Shown: positions 26,883-38,481 of the stretch, in pieces
How positions within the stretch are numbered: position 1 is the first letter of the stretch
How the letters are laid out: each line of letters starts with the position of its first letter
From: Methylobacterium jeotgali
GTDB lineage: Bacteria > Pseudomonadota > Alphaproteobacteria > Rhizobiales > Beijerinckiaceae
Assembly: GCF_022179345.1 (NCBI RefSeq)
Contig: NZ_BPQR01000043.1
Location: forward strand, 1 to 64,000
DNA: 64,000 nucleotides
Direction of reading: 5' to 3'
Translations under genes and position numbers: made by a program
The notes under the pieces: generated by a model
What the model saw: only the letters and a program-made list of their open reading frames with translations
Told to the model about the DNA's origin: nothing
The model's database searches: none

Positions 26883-26912
26883 GGGGCTGCCGGACCGCCG
26901 GCGGCCCCTTTC
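26883..26912 (+). terminator. Terminator of the formate dehydrogenase operon
   Basis: 11-bp stem GGGGCTGCCGG / CCGGCGGCCCC with one G-T pair and a four-base loop, then TTTCGCGTTT. It lies 23 bp after the fdsD stop and before the LysR gene. Confidence 0.75.
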
Positions 26913-27082
26913 GCGTTTCAGAGGCGGCCGACATCCGTCCGAGCGAGGTCGCCATAGGGGGCGAGGGCTTGGTTTCGGCGGCCCGCATCCCTTAGCATCG
27001 GCCGGCCCTCGCCTTCGGTCCCGAAGCGGCGGAGGTTCCTGTCTCGGCCGGGTCGGCCTGCCGCGCCCGGGGAAAGCCGCCG

Positions 27083-28018
27083 GTGATCGACAAGCTCGAC
27101 TTCCTCCTCGCCCTCGCCCGCGAGCAGCATTTCGGCCGGGCGGCCGAGGCGTGCTGCGTCACGCAGCAGACCCTCTCGGCGGGGGTGAAGCAGCTTGAGA
27201 ACAAGTTCGGGGTCCAGCTCGTCCAGCGAGGGTCCCGCTTCCAGGGCTTCACGCCGGAGGGCGAGCGGGTGCTGGCCTGGGCCCGCCGCATCGTCGCGGA
27301 TTCCCGCGCCATGCACGAGGACGTCGCCGCCCTGCGCCGGGGACTGTCCGGGCACCTGCGCATCGCCGCCGTCCCGACCGCGCTGCCGATGATCGCCGCG
27401 CTGACGACGCCCTATCGCGCCCGCTATCCCGACGTCCGCCTCACCATCGAGTCCACCGCCTCGGCGGACATCTTCTCGCTCCTCGAGAACCTCGAGGTGG
27501 ATGCGGGCCTCACCTATCTCGACAACGAGCCCCTCGGCCGCGTCGCTGCGGTGCCGCTCTACCAGGAGCAGTACCGCCTGCTGATCGCCGAGCACGGCAT
27601 GCTGGAGGGCCGCGAGACGGTGACCTGGGCGGAGGTGGCGCAGACGCCGCTCTGCCTGCTGACGCCGACCATGCAGAACCGGCGGATCGTCGACCAGCAG
27701 ATCCGCGCCGCCGGCCACGAGCCGTCGCCGGCCATCGAGTCGAATTCGATGATTGCGCTGATGGCCCATGTGCGGACCCTGCGCTGGGCGAGCGTCGTGC
27801 CGGCGGTCCTCGCGGAATCCCTCGGGCCGCTGCCCGGCGTGCGCGCGATCCCGATCGTCGAGCCGAGCATCGAGCATACGATCGGCCTCGTCGCCCTGCG
27901 CCGGGACCCGGCGACGCCGATGGTGACGGCCCTCGTCGCCGTCGCCGAGCGCCTGGCCCGGCAGGTCGCGGAAGCGCCGCGCGGGGCGCCGGTGAGCCTC
28001 GCCCCGGAGCCCGTCTGA
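27083..28018 (+). CDS. LysR-family transcriptional regulator, probably of the formate dehydrogenase operon
   Basis: A 311-residue LysR-type regulator. The winged helix-turn-helix is at the N-terminus (FLLALAREQHFGRAAEACCV, then TQQTLSAGVKQLENKFGVQL). The rest is a periplasmic-binding-like effector domain (LRIAAVPTALPMIAAL, VDAGLTYLDNEPL). It starts with GTG at 27083 after GGGGAAAG. It lies 223 bp downstream of fdsD, separated by a terminator, so it has its own promoter. In Ralstonia and related bacteria a LysR protein (FdsR) controls the fds operon in response to formate. That role is inferred here from position only. Confidence 0.88.
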   Translation: MIDKLDFLLALAREQHFGRAAEACCVTQQTLSAGVKQLENKFGVQLVQRGSRFQGFTPEGERVLAWARRIVADSRAMHEDVAALRRGLSGHLRIAAVPTALPMIAALTTPYRARYPDVRLTIESTASADIFSLLENLEVDAGLTYLDNEPLGRVAAVPLYQEQYRLLIAEHGMLEGRETVTWAEVAQTPLCLLTPTMQNRRIVDQQIRAAGHEPSPAIESNSMIALMAHVRTLRWASVVPAVLAESLGPLPGVRAIPIVEPSIEHTIGLVALRRDPATPMVTALVAVAERLARQVAEAPRGAPVSLAPEPV

Positions 28019-28151
28019 GACGAGGCTCTCCGGCTGCGCGATCACGAAAGCGAGGCTCGGGCCGCCGGGCGCTTCTCAGCGCGGTGCCCGAGTGCCAGAT
28101 AGATCGCCTTCCGAGGCGGACCGGCTCCGCCGATCAGGGCTTCGTCTCGCC

Positions 28152-28769
28152 ATGTCTCCTCGCGAACCGCTCCTCCACCCGATCCCGATCCGCGATCTCA
28201 GGCCGACCCAGCTCACGGTTGGCTACCGGGAGGTCGAGGACAAGCGGCGGCACTGGCGCGAGAAGCAGAAGAAGGACGGCGGCGGGGACTTCCTCGGAGC
28301 CCACATGATCCCGGTGCTGCTCGGTCCGAAGGGCCGCCGCTATGTCATCGACCATCACCACCTCGCCCGCGCGCTGCTCGAGGAGGGCGTGTCCGAGGTG
28401 CTGACCAGCGTCGTCGCCGACCTGAGCCACCTCGAGAAGGCGGCCTTCTGGGTGTTCGCCGACCACCGCGGCTGGGCGCACCCCTACGATGCCGATGGCG
28501 TGCGCCAGCCGATCTCGGACCTGCCGAAGAGCGTCGCCGACCTCGCCGACGATCCGTTCCGGAGCCTCGCTGGGGAGCTGCGGCGGGCGGGCGGCTACGC
28601 CAAGGACCCGACGCCCTTCGCCGAGTTCCTCTGGGCGGATTTCCTGCGCCGCCGCCTCAAGCGCAAGCTCGTCGAGACCGACTTCACCGCCGCCATGCGC
28701 GAGGCGCTTCAGCTCTCCAAGACGCCGGAGGCGGCCTACCTGCCCGGCTGGTGCGGACCGACGGACTGA
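28152..28769 (+). CDS. ParB-like nuclease-domain protein
   Basis: A 205-residue protein of the ParB/Srx superfamily, ParBc_2 type. Features are HPIPIRDLRPTQLTVGYREV at the N-terminus and the conserved YVIDHHHLARALLEEGV. It lacks the helix-turn-helix of true ParB, so it is not the chromosome-partition protein. Function unknown; members of the superfamily bind or hydrolyse nucleotides. The ATG at 28152 is chosen because upstream codons look non-coding. It lies 112 bp before the YhaO-like gene on the same strand and may belong to the same unit. Confidence 0.72.
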   Translation: MSPREPLLHPIPIRDLRPTQLTVGYREVEDKRRHWREKQKKDGGGDFLGAHMIPVLLGPKGRRYVIDHHHLARALLEEGVSEVLTSVVADLSHLEKAAFWVFADHRGWAHPYDADGVRQPISDLPKSVADLADDPFRSLAGELRRAGGYAKDPTPFAEFLWADFLRRRLKRKLVETDFTAAMREALQLSKTPEAAYLPGWCGPTD

Positions 28770-28881
28770 TCGGGCCTCCGGCTCTTGCACAGGGACGGGG
28801 CGCGGCGGCCTTGAACCCGGTCCGGCGATCCCCCAAGGTCGCCGACGGCGCCCCTCGGGCGTGCAGCGTGTCCCCCGGCGT

Positions 28882-30153
28882 ATGGCTTTCCGTTTCCTCC
28901 ACACGGCCGATATCCATCTCGACTCGCCGTTGCGGAGTCTCGCCCTGCGCAACCCCGATCTCGCGGCCCTGATCGGCGGCGCGACCCGGCAGGCGCTCAG
29001 CGCCATCGTCGACCTCTGCCTCGAGGAGCAGGTCGACGCCCTGATCGTCGCGGGCGACCTTTACGACGGCACCCAGACCTCCATGAAGACGGCCCGCTAC
29101 CTCGCGGAGCAGATGGAGCGCCTGCACCGGGCGGGGATCGTCGTCTACAAGGTCCGCGGCAACCACGACGCCCTCTCGAAGATCACGCAGGAGCTGGTCC
29201 TGCCGCCCTCCCTGAAGCTCTTCGGGGGACGGGCCGAGACCGTGACGGTCCGCAAGGGCGACATCGAGGTCGCGATCCACGGCCTGAGCTTCGCGAAGGC
29301 GCACGCCCCCGACAGCCTGCTTCCGAAGTATGGCCGGCCCCGGCCGGACGCCGTGAACATCGGCATCATGCACACGAGCCTCGTCGGCGCGGCCGGGCAC
29401 GACCCCTACGCGCCCTGCTCCGTCGCCGACCTCCATGAGTGGGGCTTCGACTACTGGGCGCTCGGCCACGTCCACGCCCGCTCGGAGCATCGCGGGGCCT
29501 CGAAGGTGGTGATGCCCGGCATGCCCCAGGGCCGCGACATTGGAGAGTCCGGCCTGAAGACGGTCAGCCTCGTCACGGTCCGCGACGATCGGACGATCCT
29601 GATCGAGGAGCGCCCGACGAGCATCGCCCAGTTCGAGCGCATTTCCGTTGACCTTTCGAACCTCGACAGCTGGCCTGCGGTGCTGGACGGGATCGAGCGC
29701 GCGGTCGAGGCGGCCCGGAGCCGGACTGCGGCCGCGCATCTCGTCGGCCGGCTGGTGCTCGGCGGCCGCACGCCCCTGGCCTGGCGGCTGCGCCGGGACA
29801 GCGATCTCCTCCGGGCCGAGATCGAGCACCGGCTCGGAGGCGCGGGCCAGGTCTGGATCGACAAGATCGAGATCGCGGCGACGCCCCCCGACGCGACGGC
29901 ACCGGCCGGCGGCATCGCCGACCCCCTGGACGAGCTCGGCGCCCTCCTGCGCGACGAGATCCTCCGCCAGCCCGCGGTGCGCGAGAGCGTCGGCGCCCTC
30001 GTCAAGGAGATCCGGGACGACCTGCCCCCGGATGCCCGGCGCTTCTGCGGCGAGGACGAGGCGGAGTTCGAGCGCTTCCTCGACCGGCTCCTCGGCGAGA
30101 GCGGCGCGGAGATCGTCGCCCGCCTCGGCCAGGATGGGGCCGGGACCCGCTGA
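28882..30153 (+). CDS. SbcD/YhaO-like DNA repair metallo-exonuclease
   Basis: A 423-residue calcineurin-like phosphoesterase of the Mre11/SbcD/YhaO group. The metal-binding motifs are HTADIHLDSP, VAGDLYDG, RGNHDALSK, MHTSLVG and ALGHVHARSEH, with all expected Asp, His and Asn residues. The C-terminal half is helical and would dock on the ATPase partner. The ATG at 28882 gives the standard start. Its TGA overlaps the ATG of the large ATPase gene (TGATG), so the two are translationally coupled and very likely form a complex that processes DNA ends. Confidence 0.9.
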   Translation: MAFRFLHTADIHLDSPLRSLALRNPDLAALIGGATRQALSAIVDLCLEEQVDALIVAGDLYDGTQTSMKTARYLAEQMERLHRAGIVVYKVRGNHDALSKITQELVLPPSLKLFGGRAETVTVRKGDIEVAIHGLSFAKAHAPDSLLPKYGRPRPDAVNIGIMHTSLVGAAGHDPYAPCSVADLHEWGFDYWALGHVHARSEHRGASKVVMPGMPQGRDIGESGLKTVSLVTVRDDRTILIEERPTSIAQFERISVDLSNLDSWPAVLDGIERAVEAARSRTAAAHLVGRLVLGGRTPLAWRLRRDSDLLRAEIEHRLGGAGQVWIDKIEIAATPPDATAPAGGIADPLDELGALLRDEILRQPAVRESVGALVKEIRDDLPPDARRFCGEDEAEFERFLDRLLGESGAEIVARLGQDGAGTR

Positions 30154-33100
30154 TGCGCCTGCGCCGCCTCGACCTGACGCGCTACGGCAAGTTCACGGAC
30201 CACGTGATCGACTTCGGGGAGAAGGTCGACGGCGGCCCCGACCTGCACATCGTCTACGGCCTCAACGAGGCGGGCAAGTCGACCGCCCTCTCCGGCTTCC
30301 TCGACCTGCTGTTCGGCATCGAGGAGCGCTCGCGCTACGACTTCCTGCACCCCTACGCTGCCATGGAGGTCGGGGCGGTGCTGGAGGTCGGGGAGGCGCG
30401 CCACGAACTGCGCCGCGTCAAGCAGCGGACGGGCTCCCTCCGGGACGCCGCGGGCCAGCCGGTCGGGGACGGGGTGATCGCCGGGGCGCTGGCGGGCCTC
30501 ACCCGCGACGCCTACCGGATGATGTTCTCCCTCGACGACCAGACGCTGGAGGAGGGCGGCAACGCCATCCTCGACAGCAAGGGCGATCTCGGGGAGCTGC
30601 TGTTCTCGGCGAGCGCCGGCCTCGCCGGCCTCAGCAGGGCGCTGTCGGCGGTGACGGGCGAGGCCGACGCGATCTTCCGCAGGCGCGCGTCCTCCACGGA
30701 GATCGCCGGACTGAAGCGGCGCCTGAACGACCTCAAGGCGGAGCGTGAGAAGGTCGACGTCCAGGCCAGCGCCCACGCCGCGCTCGTCGCCGAGCTGAGG
30801 CGCGCCGAGCAGGCCTACGACGCGGCCATGACCGAGCACGGCACGTTGAAGGCCCGCCGGGACGATCTCGGCGGCCTGGTGCGGGCCGCGCCGCTCGCCG
30901 CCGAGCATGCGAGCCTCTCCGCGGTCCTGGCGCCGCACGCCGAGCTTCCGCGCCCGCCCGCGCATTGGGCCTCCGACCTGCCGGCGCTCATGGTGGCCGA
31001 CGCCACCCTCGGGACGAAGCGCGCCGCGGCCGACGAGCGCCTGGAGCGGCTGCGGGCGGAGATCGACGGGATCGCCGTCGACCGGCGGGTGCTCGGGCTC
31101 GCCGACCGGATCGAGGCGCTCTCGCTCGGCTCCGCCCGCGTTCAGACGGCCGAGCCTGACCTTCCGAAGCGCCGCGCGGAACTGGCGGAGAGCCGCTCCC
31201 GGCTCGCCCAGCTCGCGCGCGCGATCGCGGGCCCGGAGAACGATGCCGATCCCGACGCCCTCGCCGTCGACGCGGCCACGCTCGGCAGCCTCCGGGGCCT
31301 GATCGAGCGCTGGTCGGGGGTCGAGGAGAAGCTGTCCAGGAGTCGGGAGGAGCACGAGACCGCGTCAGAGGCGTTCGACCGCGCGCGCGAGGATCGGGCC
31401 GCCCTCGACCGCGACCATCCTGCGCTCGGGGCGCCGCAGAGGGCGGCCCTCCAGGCGGCGGCCGGCCGCGTTCGAGAGACCGACCTCCTCGCCCGCCGGC
31501 GTCTGGCGCAGGCGGCCGCCCGCGCGAAGTCGCAGGCCGCCGAGGAGGCGATGCGTCGCCTCGCCCCCTGGTCGGGCGAGCCGGCGGCCCTCGAAGCGCT
31601 TCGGGTCCCCTCGGCACGTCAGATCCAGGCGTGGCGGGACGAGGCCGCCGAGCACGCGCTGCGATCGAAGGGGCATTGTGAACGAGGGCGCGGCCTGGAG
31701 ACGGAAGGCGCGGCGCTGGCGGCGAAGGTCGCCGCGGCCGAGGCCGCCATCGGGCCGATCGGGGACGCGGAGGCGGCCGCTCTCCGCGCGCGGCGCGACG
31801 CGGCCTGGGTCCGGCACCGCGATGCCATGGACGCGGCGAGTGCCGCCGCCTTCGAGCAGGCGATGCAGGCCGTCGACGGCATGGCCGAGGCGCGCCTCGC
31901 CGCCGCCGACCGTCTCGCGGAGCTGCGCGGCCTGCGCCGGGACCTTGAGGTCTGCCGGGCCGGGATCGCCCGCGAGGCCGAACTGCTCTCCGAACTCGAC
32001 GGGGAGAGATCCGACCTGTCCTCGCGGATCGAGGCGGCCGGCCTGCCGGGGAGCGGGGACGCGGCATCGGCCGGGGAGCGTCTTTCCGGCATCGAGGATT
32101 GGCTCGCCCTGCGCGAGCGGGCGGTGGCGGCCATCGCCGAGCGGCGGACGGCCGAGGCCGAGTGCGCGGCGGTCGAGGCCGAGATCGCGCGGGAGGCCGG
32201 CGCCCTCGGCGAGGCCCTCGCGGCCGCCGGGACACCTCCTGAGGGCCTCGACCTGCCGGCCCTGCTCCAGGCCGCCGACACGCTGCTGGCGGAGGACGCC
32301 CGGTACGCCGAGGCCCGCGCCGCCGCCGACAAGCGCCTGCGCGACGACGCCCGCTCGCTCGAAGCGCGGCGCAAGGACGCCGCGGCCGCGGCCGGGGACG
32401 GCAGGGCCTGGGAAGAGGCGTGGGGTCGCGCGCTCGCCGGCACCTGGTTCGCCGGCCTCGCCGCCGACCGTGCCGCCGTCAGGGCCATCGTGGAGGCCAT
32501 CGCCGGTCTCCCCGAGCGGCTCGCCGAGCGCGACGGCTTGAGCCATCGCGTCGAGGCCATGCAGGCCGACCGGGAAGCCTTCCTGGCGGAGCTGGCGAGC
32601 GTACAGGCGGCGCTCGGCGAGCCTGCGGACGGGACGGAGCCCGTCGCCGCCGCCTCGGCCCTGCGCGACCGGCTCCGGGCCGCCGGCCATGCCCTAGACG
32701 CGCGCCGGGCGAAGGAAGCGGAACGCGCCGATCTCGAGGCAAAGCGGCGCGTGCTTCTCGAGGAGATCGGGCTTCACGACGCGCGCAAGGCGGAGCGCCT
32801 GGCCTTCTTCGGGTTGACGAGCCTTGCGGACGTCTCGGCCCGCCTCGACGAATGCGCGCGCAGGGATCGCATCGAGGCGGACCGGGACAAGCTCGCCGCC
32901 CGGATCAGGCAAGAGGCCGGCGCGCCGTCCCTGGAGGCGGCCCTGGAACGGCTCGCCGAGGGCGCGCCGGAGGAGCGGACGCAGGCGTACGAAACGAGCG
33001 ACCGCCGGGTCGAGGATCTCAACGAGCGCCTGAAGGAGCTGTTCGCGGCCAAGTCCGCGGCGGCCGACCGGCTGGCGGCGGTCGGCGGGGACGACGCGGT

Positions 33101-33632
33101 GGTCCGGATCGAGGCCGAGCGCCGCACGATCCTCCTGGAGATCGAGGACAAGGCGCTGCGCTTCCTGCACCTGCGCACCGGCGCGCTCCTCGCCGAGCGC
33201 GCGCTCCAGGCCTACCGGGAGAAGCATCGCGGCTCGATGATGGGCCGGGCCTCGGACGCGTTCCGCGCCATGACCCGCGACGCCTATGCGGGGCTGGCGA
33301 CCCGGCCGGAGAAGGACCGCGAGATCCTGATCGGCCGGCCGAGCGCGGGCGGCTCGAAGCTCGCGACCGACATGTCGAAGGGCACCCGGTTCCAGCTCTA
33401 CCTGGCGCTGCGTCTGGCGGGCTACGAGGAGTTCGTCGCGACCCGGCACCCGGTGCCATTCGTGGCCGACGACATCATGGAGACCTTCGACGAGCCCCGC
33501 TCCGAGGAGGTCCTTTCCCTGTTCGGCAAGGTCTCGCACCTGGGGCAGGTGATCTACCTCACCCACCACCGCCACCTCTGCGACCTCGCCCGCAAGGCGG
33601 TGCCGGGGGCCCGGGTGCACGAGCTTCCCTGA
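30153..33632 (+). CDS. YhaN/SbcC-like coiled-coil ATPase
   Basis: A 1159-residue SMC/Rad50-like ATPase of the YhaN group, partner of the upstream nuclease. The Walker A motif is GLNEAGKST at residues 36-44, inside a typical YhaN start (LRRLDLTRYGKFTD). About 700 residues of Ala/Glu/Arg-rich coiled coil follow. The C-terminal half of the head has the signature-like MSKGTRFQLYLALRLAG, Walker B in VPFVADDIMETFDEPR and the H-loop region VIYLTHHRHLCDLA. No zinc-hook CxxC is evident in the middle, which separates it from SbcC and Rad50. Role: DNA double-strand end repair or quality control, inferred from the family. Confidence 0.9.
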   Translation: MRLRRLDLTRYGKFTDHVIDFGEKVDGGPDLHIVYGLNEAGKSTALSGFLDLLFGIEERSRYDFLHPYAAMEVGAVLEVGEARHELRRVKQRTGSLRDAAGQPVGDGVIAGALAGLTRDAYRMMFSLDDQTLEEGGNAILDSKGDLGELLFSASAGLAGLSRALSAVTGEADAIFRRRASSTEIAGLKRRLNDLKAEREKVDVQASAHAALVAELRRAEQAYDAAMTEHGTLKARRDDLGGLVRAAPLAAEHASLSAVLAPHAELPRPPAHWASDLPALMVADATLGTKRAAADERLERLRAEIDGIAVDRRVLGLADRIEALSLGSARVQTAEPDLPKRRAELAESRSRLAQLARAIAGPENDADPDALAVDAATLGSLRGLIERWSGVEEKLSRSREEHETASEAFDRAREDRAALDRDHPALGAPQRAALQAAAGRVRETDLLARRRLAQAAARAKSQAAEEAMRRLAPWSGEPAALEALRVPSARQIQAWRDEAAEHALRSKGHCERGRGLETEGAALAAKVAAAEAAIGPIGDAEAAALRARRDAAWVRHRDAMDAASAAAFEQAMQAVDGMAEARLAAADRLAELRGLRRDLEVCRAGIAREAELLSELDGERSDLSSRIEAAGLPGSGDAASAGERLSGIEDWLALRERAVAAIAERRTAEAECAAVEAEIAREAGALGEALAAAGTPPEGLDLPALLQAADTLLAEDARYAEARAAADKRLRDDARSLEARRKDAAAAAGDGRAWEEAWGRALAGTWFAGLAADRAAVRAIVEAIAGLPERLAERDGLSHRVEAMQADREAFLAELASVQAALGEPADGTEPVAAASALRDRLRAAGHALDARRAKEAERADLEAKRRVLLEEIGLHDARKAERLAFFGLTSLADVSARLDECARRDRIEADRDKLAARIRQEAGAPSLEAALERLAEGAPEERTQAYETSDRRVEDLNERLKELFAAKSAAADRLAAVGGDDAVVRIEAERRTILLEIEDKALRFLHLRTGALLAERALQAYREKHRGSMMGRASDAFRAMTRDAYAGLATRPEKDREILIGRPSAGGSKLATDMSKGTRFQLYLALRLAGYEEFVATRHPVPFVADDIMETFDEPRSEEVLSLFGKVSHLGQVIYLTHHRHLCDLARKAVPGARVHELP

Positions 33633-33639
33633 AGCGCGC

Positions 33640-33660
33640 CGCGGCGGCGGCCCCGCCGCG
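33640..33660. terminator. Hairpin between convergent yhaN-like and gcvP genes
   Basis: CGCGGCGG, five bases, CCGCCGCG, in the 47-bp gap between two convergent genes. There is no T-tract. It could stop transcription in both directions. Confidence 0.35.
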
Positions 33661-33679
33661 CCCGAGGACGGGCGCCGGG

Positions 33680-36535
<2,856 letters not shown>

Positions 36536-36552
36536 CGCTGGCCTCCGCGCCG

Positions 36553-36915
36553 TCACTTCGCGATCCGGGCGTAGGCGTCCTCGTCCAGCAGCGCGGCGAG
36601 CACCGAGGGGTCGGAAAGCCTGATCCGGTAGAGCCAGCCCTCGCCCTGGGGGTCGGCGCCGACCGAGGCCGGCTCGCTCGCGACGGCCTCGTTCGCCTCC
36701 ACCACCTCGCCGTCGACGGGAGCGTAGACGTCGGACGCCGCCTTGACCGACTCGACGACCGCCGCCGCGTCGCCCTTCTTCAGCCTGGCGCCGACCTTGG
36801 GCAGCTCGACGAAGACGAGATCGCCCAGCTGCTCCGCGGCATGCGCCGTGATGCCGACCGTCGCGACGTCGCCGTCGAGCCGGAGCCACTCGTGGTCCTC
36901 GGTGAAACGCAGCAT
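36553..36915 (-). CDS. gcvH: Glycine cleavage system H protein
   Basis: A 120-residue lipoyl carrier that shuttles the aminomethyl group between P, T and L proteins. The lipoylated lysine is about residue 58 in [19 protein letters not shown]. The start ([16 protein letters not shown]) and the C-terminal [11 protein letters not shown] are standard. It is 21 bp after gcvT, with AAAGGAG in front of the start. Confidence 0.97.
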   Translation of the reverse strand: MLRFTEDHEWLRLDGDVATVGITAHAAEQLGDLVFVELPKVGARLKKGDAAAVVESVKAASDVYAPVDGEVVEANEAVASEPASVGADPQGEGWLYRIRLSDPSVLAALLDEDAYARIAK

Positions 36916-36936
36916 GGCGGACTCCTTTTTCGGTGC

Positions 36937-38103
36937 TCAGCTTCGCTTGAAGCCGGCGGGGACGAAGGGAAGGCGGGAGACGACGAGGGGCAGCCGGCGG
37001 CCGCGGACCTCCGCGAAGAGCCGCGTTCCGGGCTCACTCATGGCGGCGGGGACGTAGCCCATTGCGAGCGGCCGATCGGCGCTGGGGCCGAAGCCCCCCG
37101 AGGTGACGCGGCCGCAGGGCTCGGCGCCCTCCTCCGTTCCAAAAAGCTCGGCACCGGCGCGCACCGGCGCGCGGCCCTCCGCGAGGAGCCCGACGCGGCG
37201 GCGCGCGGGCCCCTCCGCGAGCTCCCGCAGGATGCGCTCGGCGCCCGGAAAGCCGCCGGGACGGGCTCCCCCCGGCCGCCGCTCCCGCCCGACCGCCCAG
37301 CCGAGCGCCGCCTCGGCCGGCGTCGTCGCCCCGTCGATGTCGGATCCGTGGAGGCACAGGCCCGCTTCGAGCCGCAGCGAATCCCGCGCCCCGAGGCCCG
37401 CCGGGACGACGCCCCCCTCGACCAGGGCGTCGCAGATCCCCTCGACATGGCCGTCCGAGAGGGAGATCTCGAAGCCGTCCTCGCCGGTGTAGCCGGAGCG
37501 GGAGACGAGGCAGCGTTCGCCGCCGACATCGATCTCGCGGGCCTCCATGAAGCGCATCGACCGGACCTCCGGGGCCAACGGTGCGAGAGCGGCTTCGGCG
37601 CCGGGGCCCTGCACGGCGATCAGCGCCCGGTCGATCGGGCGCATCTCAATGCCGTCGGGAAGGGAGCGCCGCAGATGCGCCGTATCGGCCGCCTTGTTGG
37701 CGGCGTTGACGACGAGCACGAGGCCGTCGCGAAGGCGCGCCACCATCAGGTCGTCGACGATGCCGCCGTCCTCGTTCGTGAGGAGCACGTAGCGCTGCCG
37801 CCCCTCCTCCAGGCCGAGGAGGTCGGCGGGAACCAGCGTCTCCAGCGCCCGCGCCGCGTCAGCGACGTCGCCGCTGCGGGGGACGAGGGCGATCTGGCCC
37901 ATGTGCGAGACGTCGAAGAGCCCGGCCCCGGCGCGCGTCGCCAGATGCTCCTTCAGGACCCCGAGGGGGTACTGGACCGGCATCTCGTAGCCGGCGAAGG
38001 CGCACAGCCTGGCCCCGTGCCTGCGATGGAAGGCGAAGAGCGGCGTGCGCTCGAGAGCGTCGGCCGCGCAGGCCGGCGTCGCGCTTGCGGGATCGGTGGT
38101 CAC
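36937..38103 (-). CDS. gcvT: Aminomethyltransferase, glycine cleavage T protein
   Basis: A 388-residue enzyme that moves the one-carbon unit from the H protein to tetrahydrofolate, giving methylene-THF and ammonia. Motifs are [43 protein letters not shown] and [18 protein letters not shown] chose GTG at 38103 because GGAG lies 6 bases upstream and there is no better ATG; GTG starts are common in this genome. First gene of the gcv operon, downstream of a tandem glycine riboswitch. Confidence 0.94.
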   Translation of the reverse strand: MTTDPASATPACAADALERTPLFAFHRRHGARLCAFAGYEMPVQYPLGVLKEHLATRAGAGLFDVSHMGQIALVPRSGDVADAARALETLVPADLLGLEEGRQRYVLLTNEDGGIVDDLMVARLRDGLVLVVNAANKAADTAHLRRSLPDGIEMRPIDRALIAVQGPGAEAALAPLAPEVRSMRFMEAREIDVGGERCLVSRSGYTGEDGFEISLSDGHVEGICDALVEGGVVPAGLGARDSLRLEAGLCLHGSDIDGATTPAEAALGWAVGRERRPGGARPGGFPGAERILRELAEGPARRRVGLLAEGRAPVRAGAELFGTEEGAEPCGRVTSGGFGPSADRPLAMGYVPAAMSEPGTRLFAEVRGRRLPLVVSRLPFVPAGFKRS

Positions 38104-38174
38104 GGCGAACTCCACGACAGCGGTATCCGCCCCGCAGCAGCGCCCATGGCGCGGCCCGAAGCCAAATACCCCCA

Positions 38175-38372
38175 TCTGTCGCGGCTACCTGAGAGCTTCC
38201 CCCATGGGCGGGCGGCCCGTGAGGTTTCTCCTTCGGTGGGCGCGCTCGCTCACGCGCCTCTCTCCAGATTGTCCAACGATGCGGTGATTGTGCCTGAGAG
38301 TTTCCGGGGGCGGTTGCTCCGTCGGCGCCATACCGTTCCTGCAAGAGGACCGGTTGGGCTCTCCCGCATCGC
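38175..38372 (-). promoter_or_regulatory. Tandem glycine riboswitch controlling gcvTHP
   Basis: Read on the minus strand, two glycine aptamers lie in series ahead of gcvT. Aptamer 1 (38372 down to about 38281) has GCGGGAGAGCCC, the core GCGCCGACGGAGCAA and ACTCTCAGGCA, closed by a stem GATGCGG/CCGCATC. Aptamer 2 (about 38268 to 38175) has TGGAGAGAGG, CCACCGAAGGAGAAA and GCTCTCAGGTA. These are the conserved boxes of the gcvT-type glycine riboswitch. Glycine binding is known to switch on glycine cleavage genes. About 70 bp separate aptamer 2 from the GTG start, and the expression platform lies there. Confidence 0.93.
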
Positions 38373-38481
38373 GTTTAGCGGACGGCCGGATACTGACCCG
38401 AGGCCGATCCCGACGCAAGGGCGGCCGGGCGAGCCGATGAGACATCTCGAACGCGGTGTCGTCCCATCCTCCCGGCGCAGG

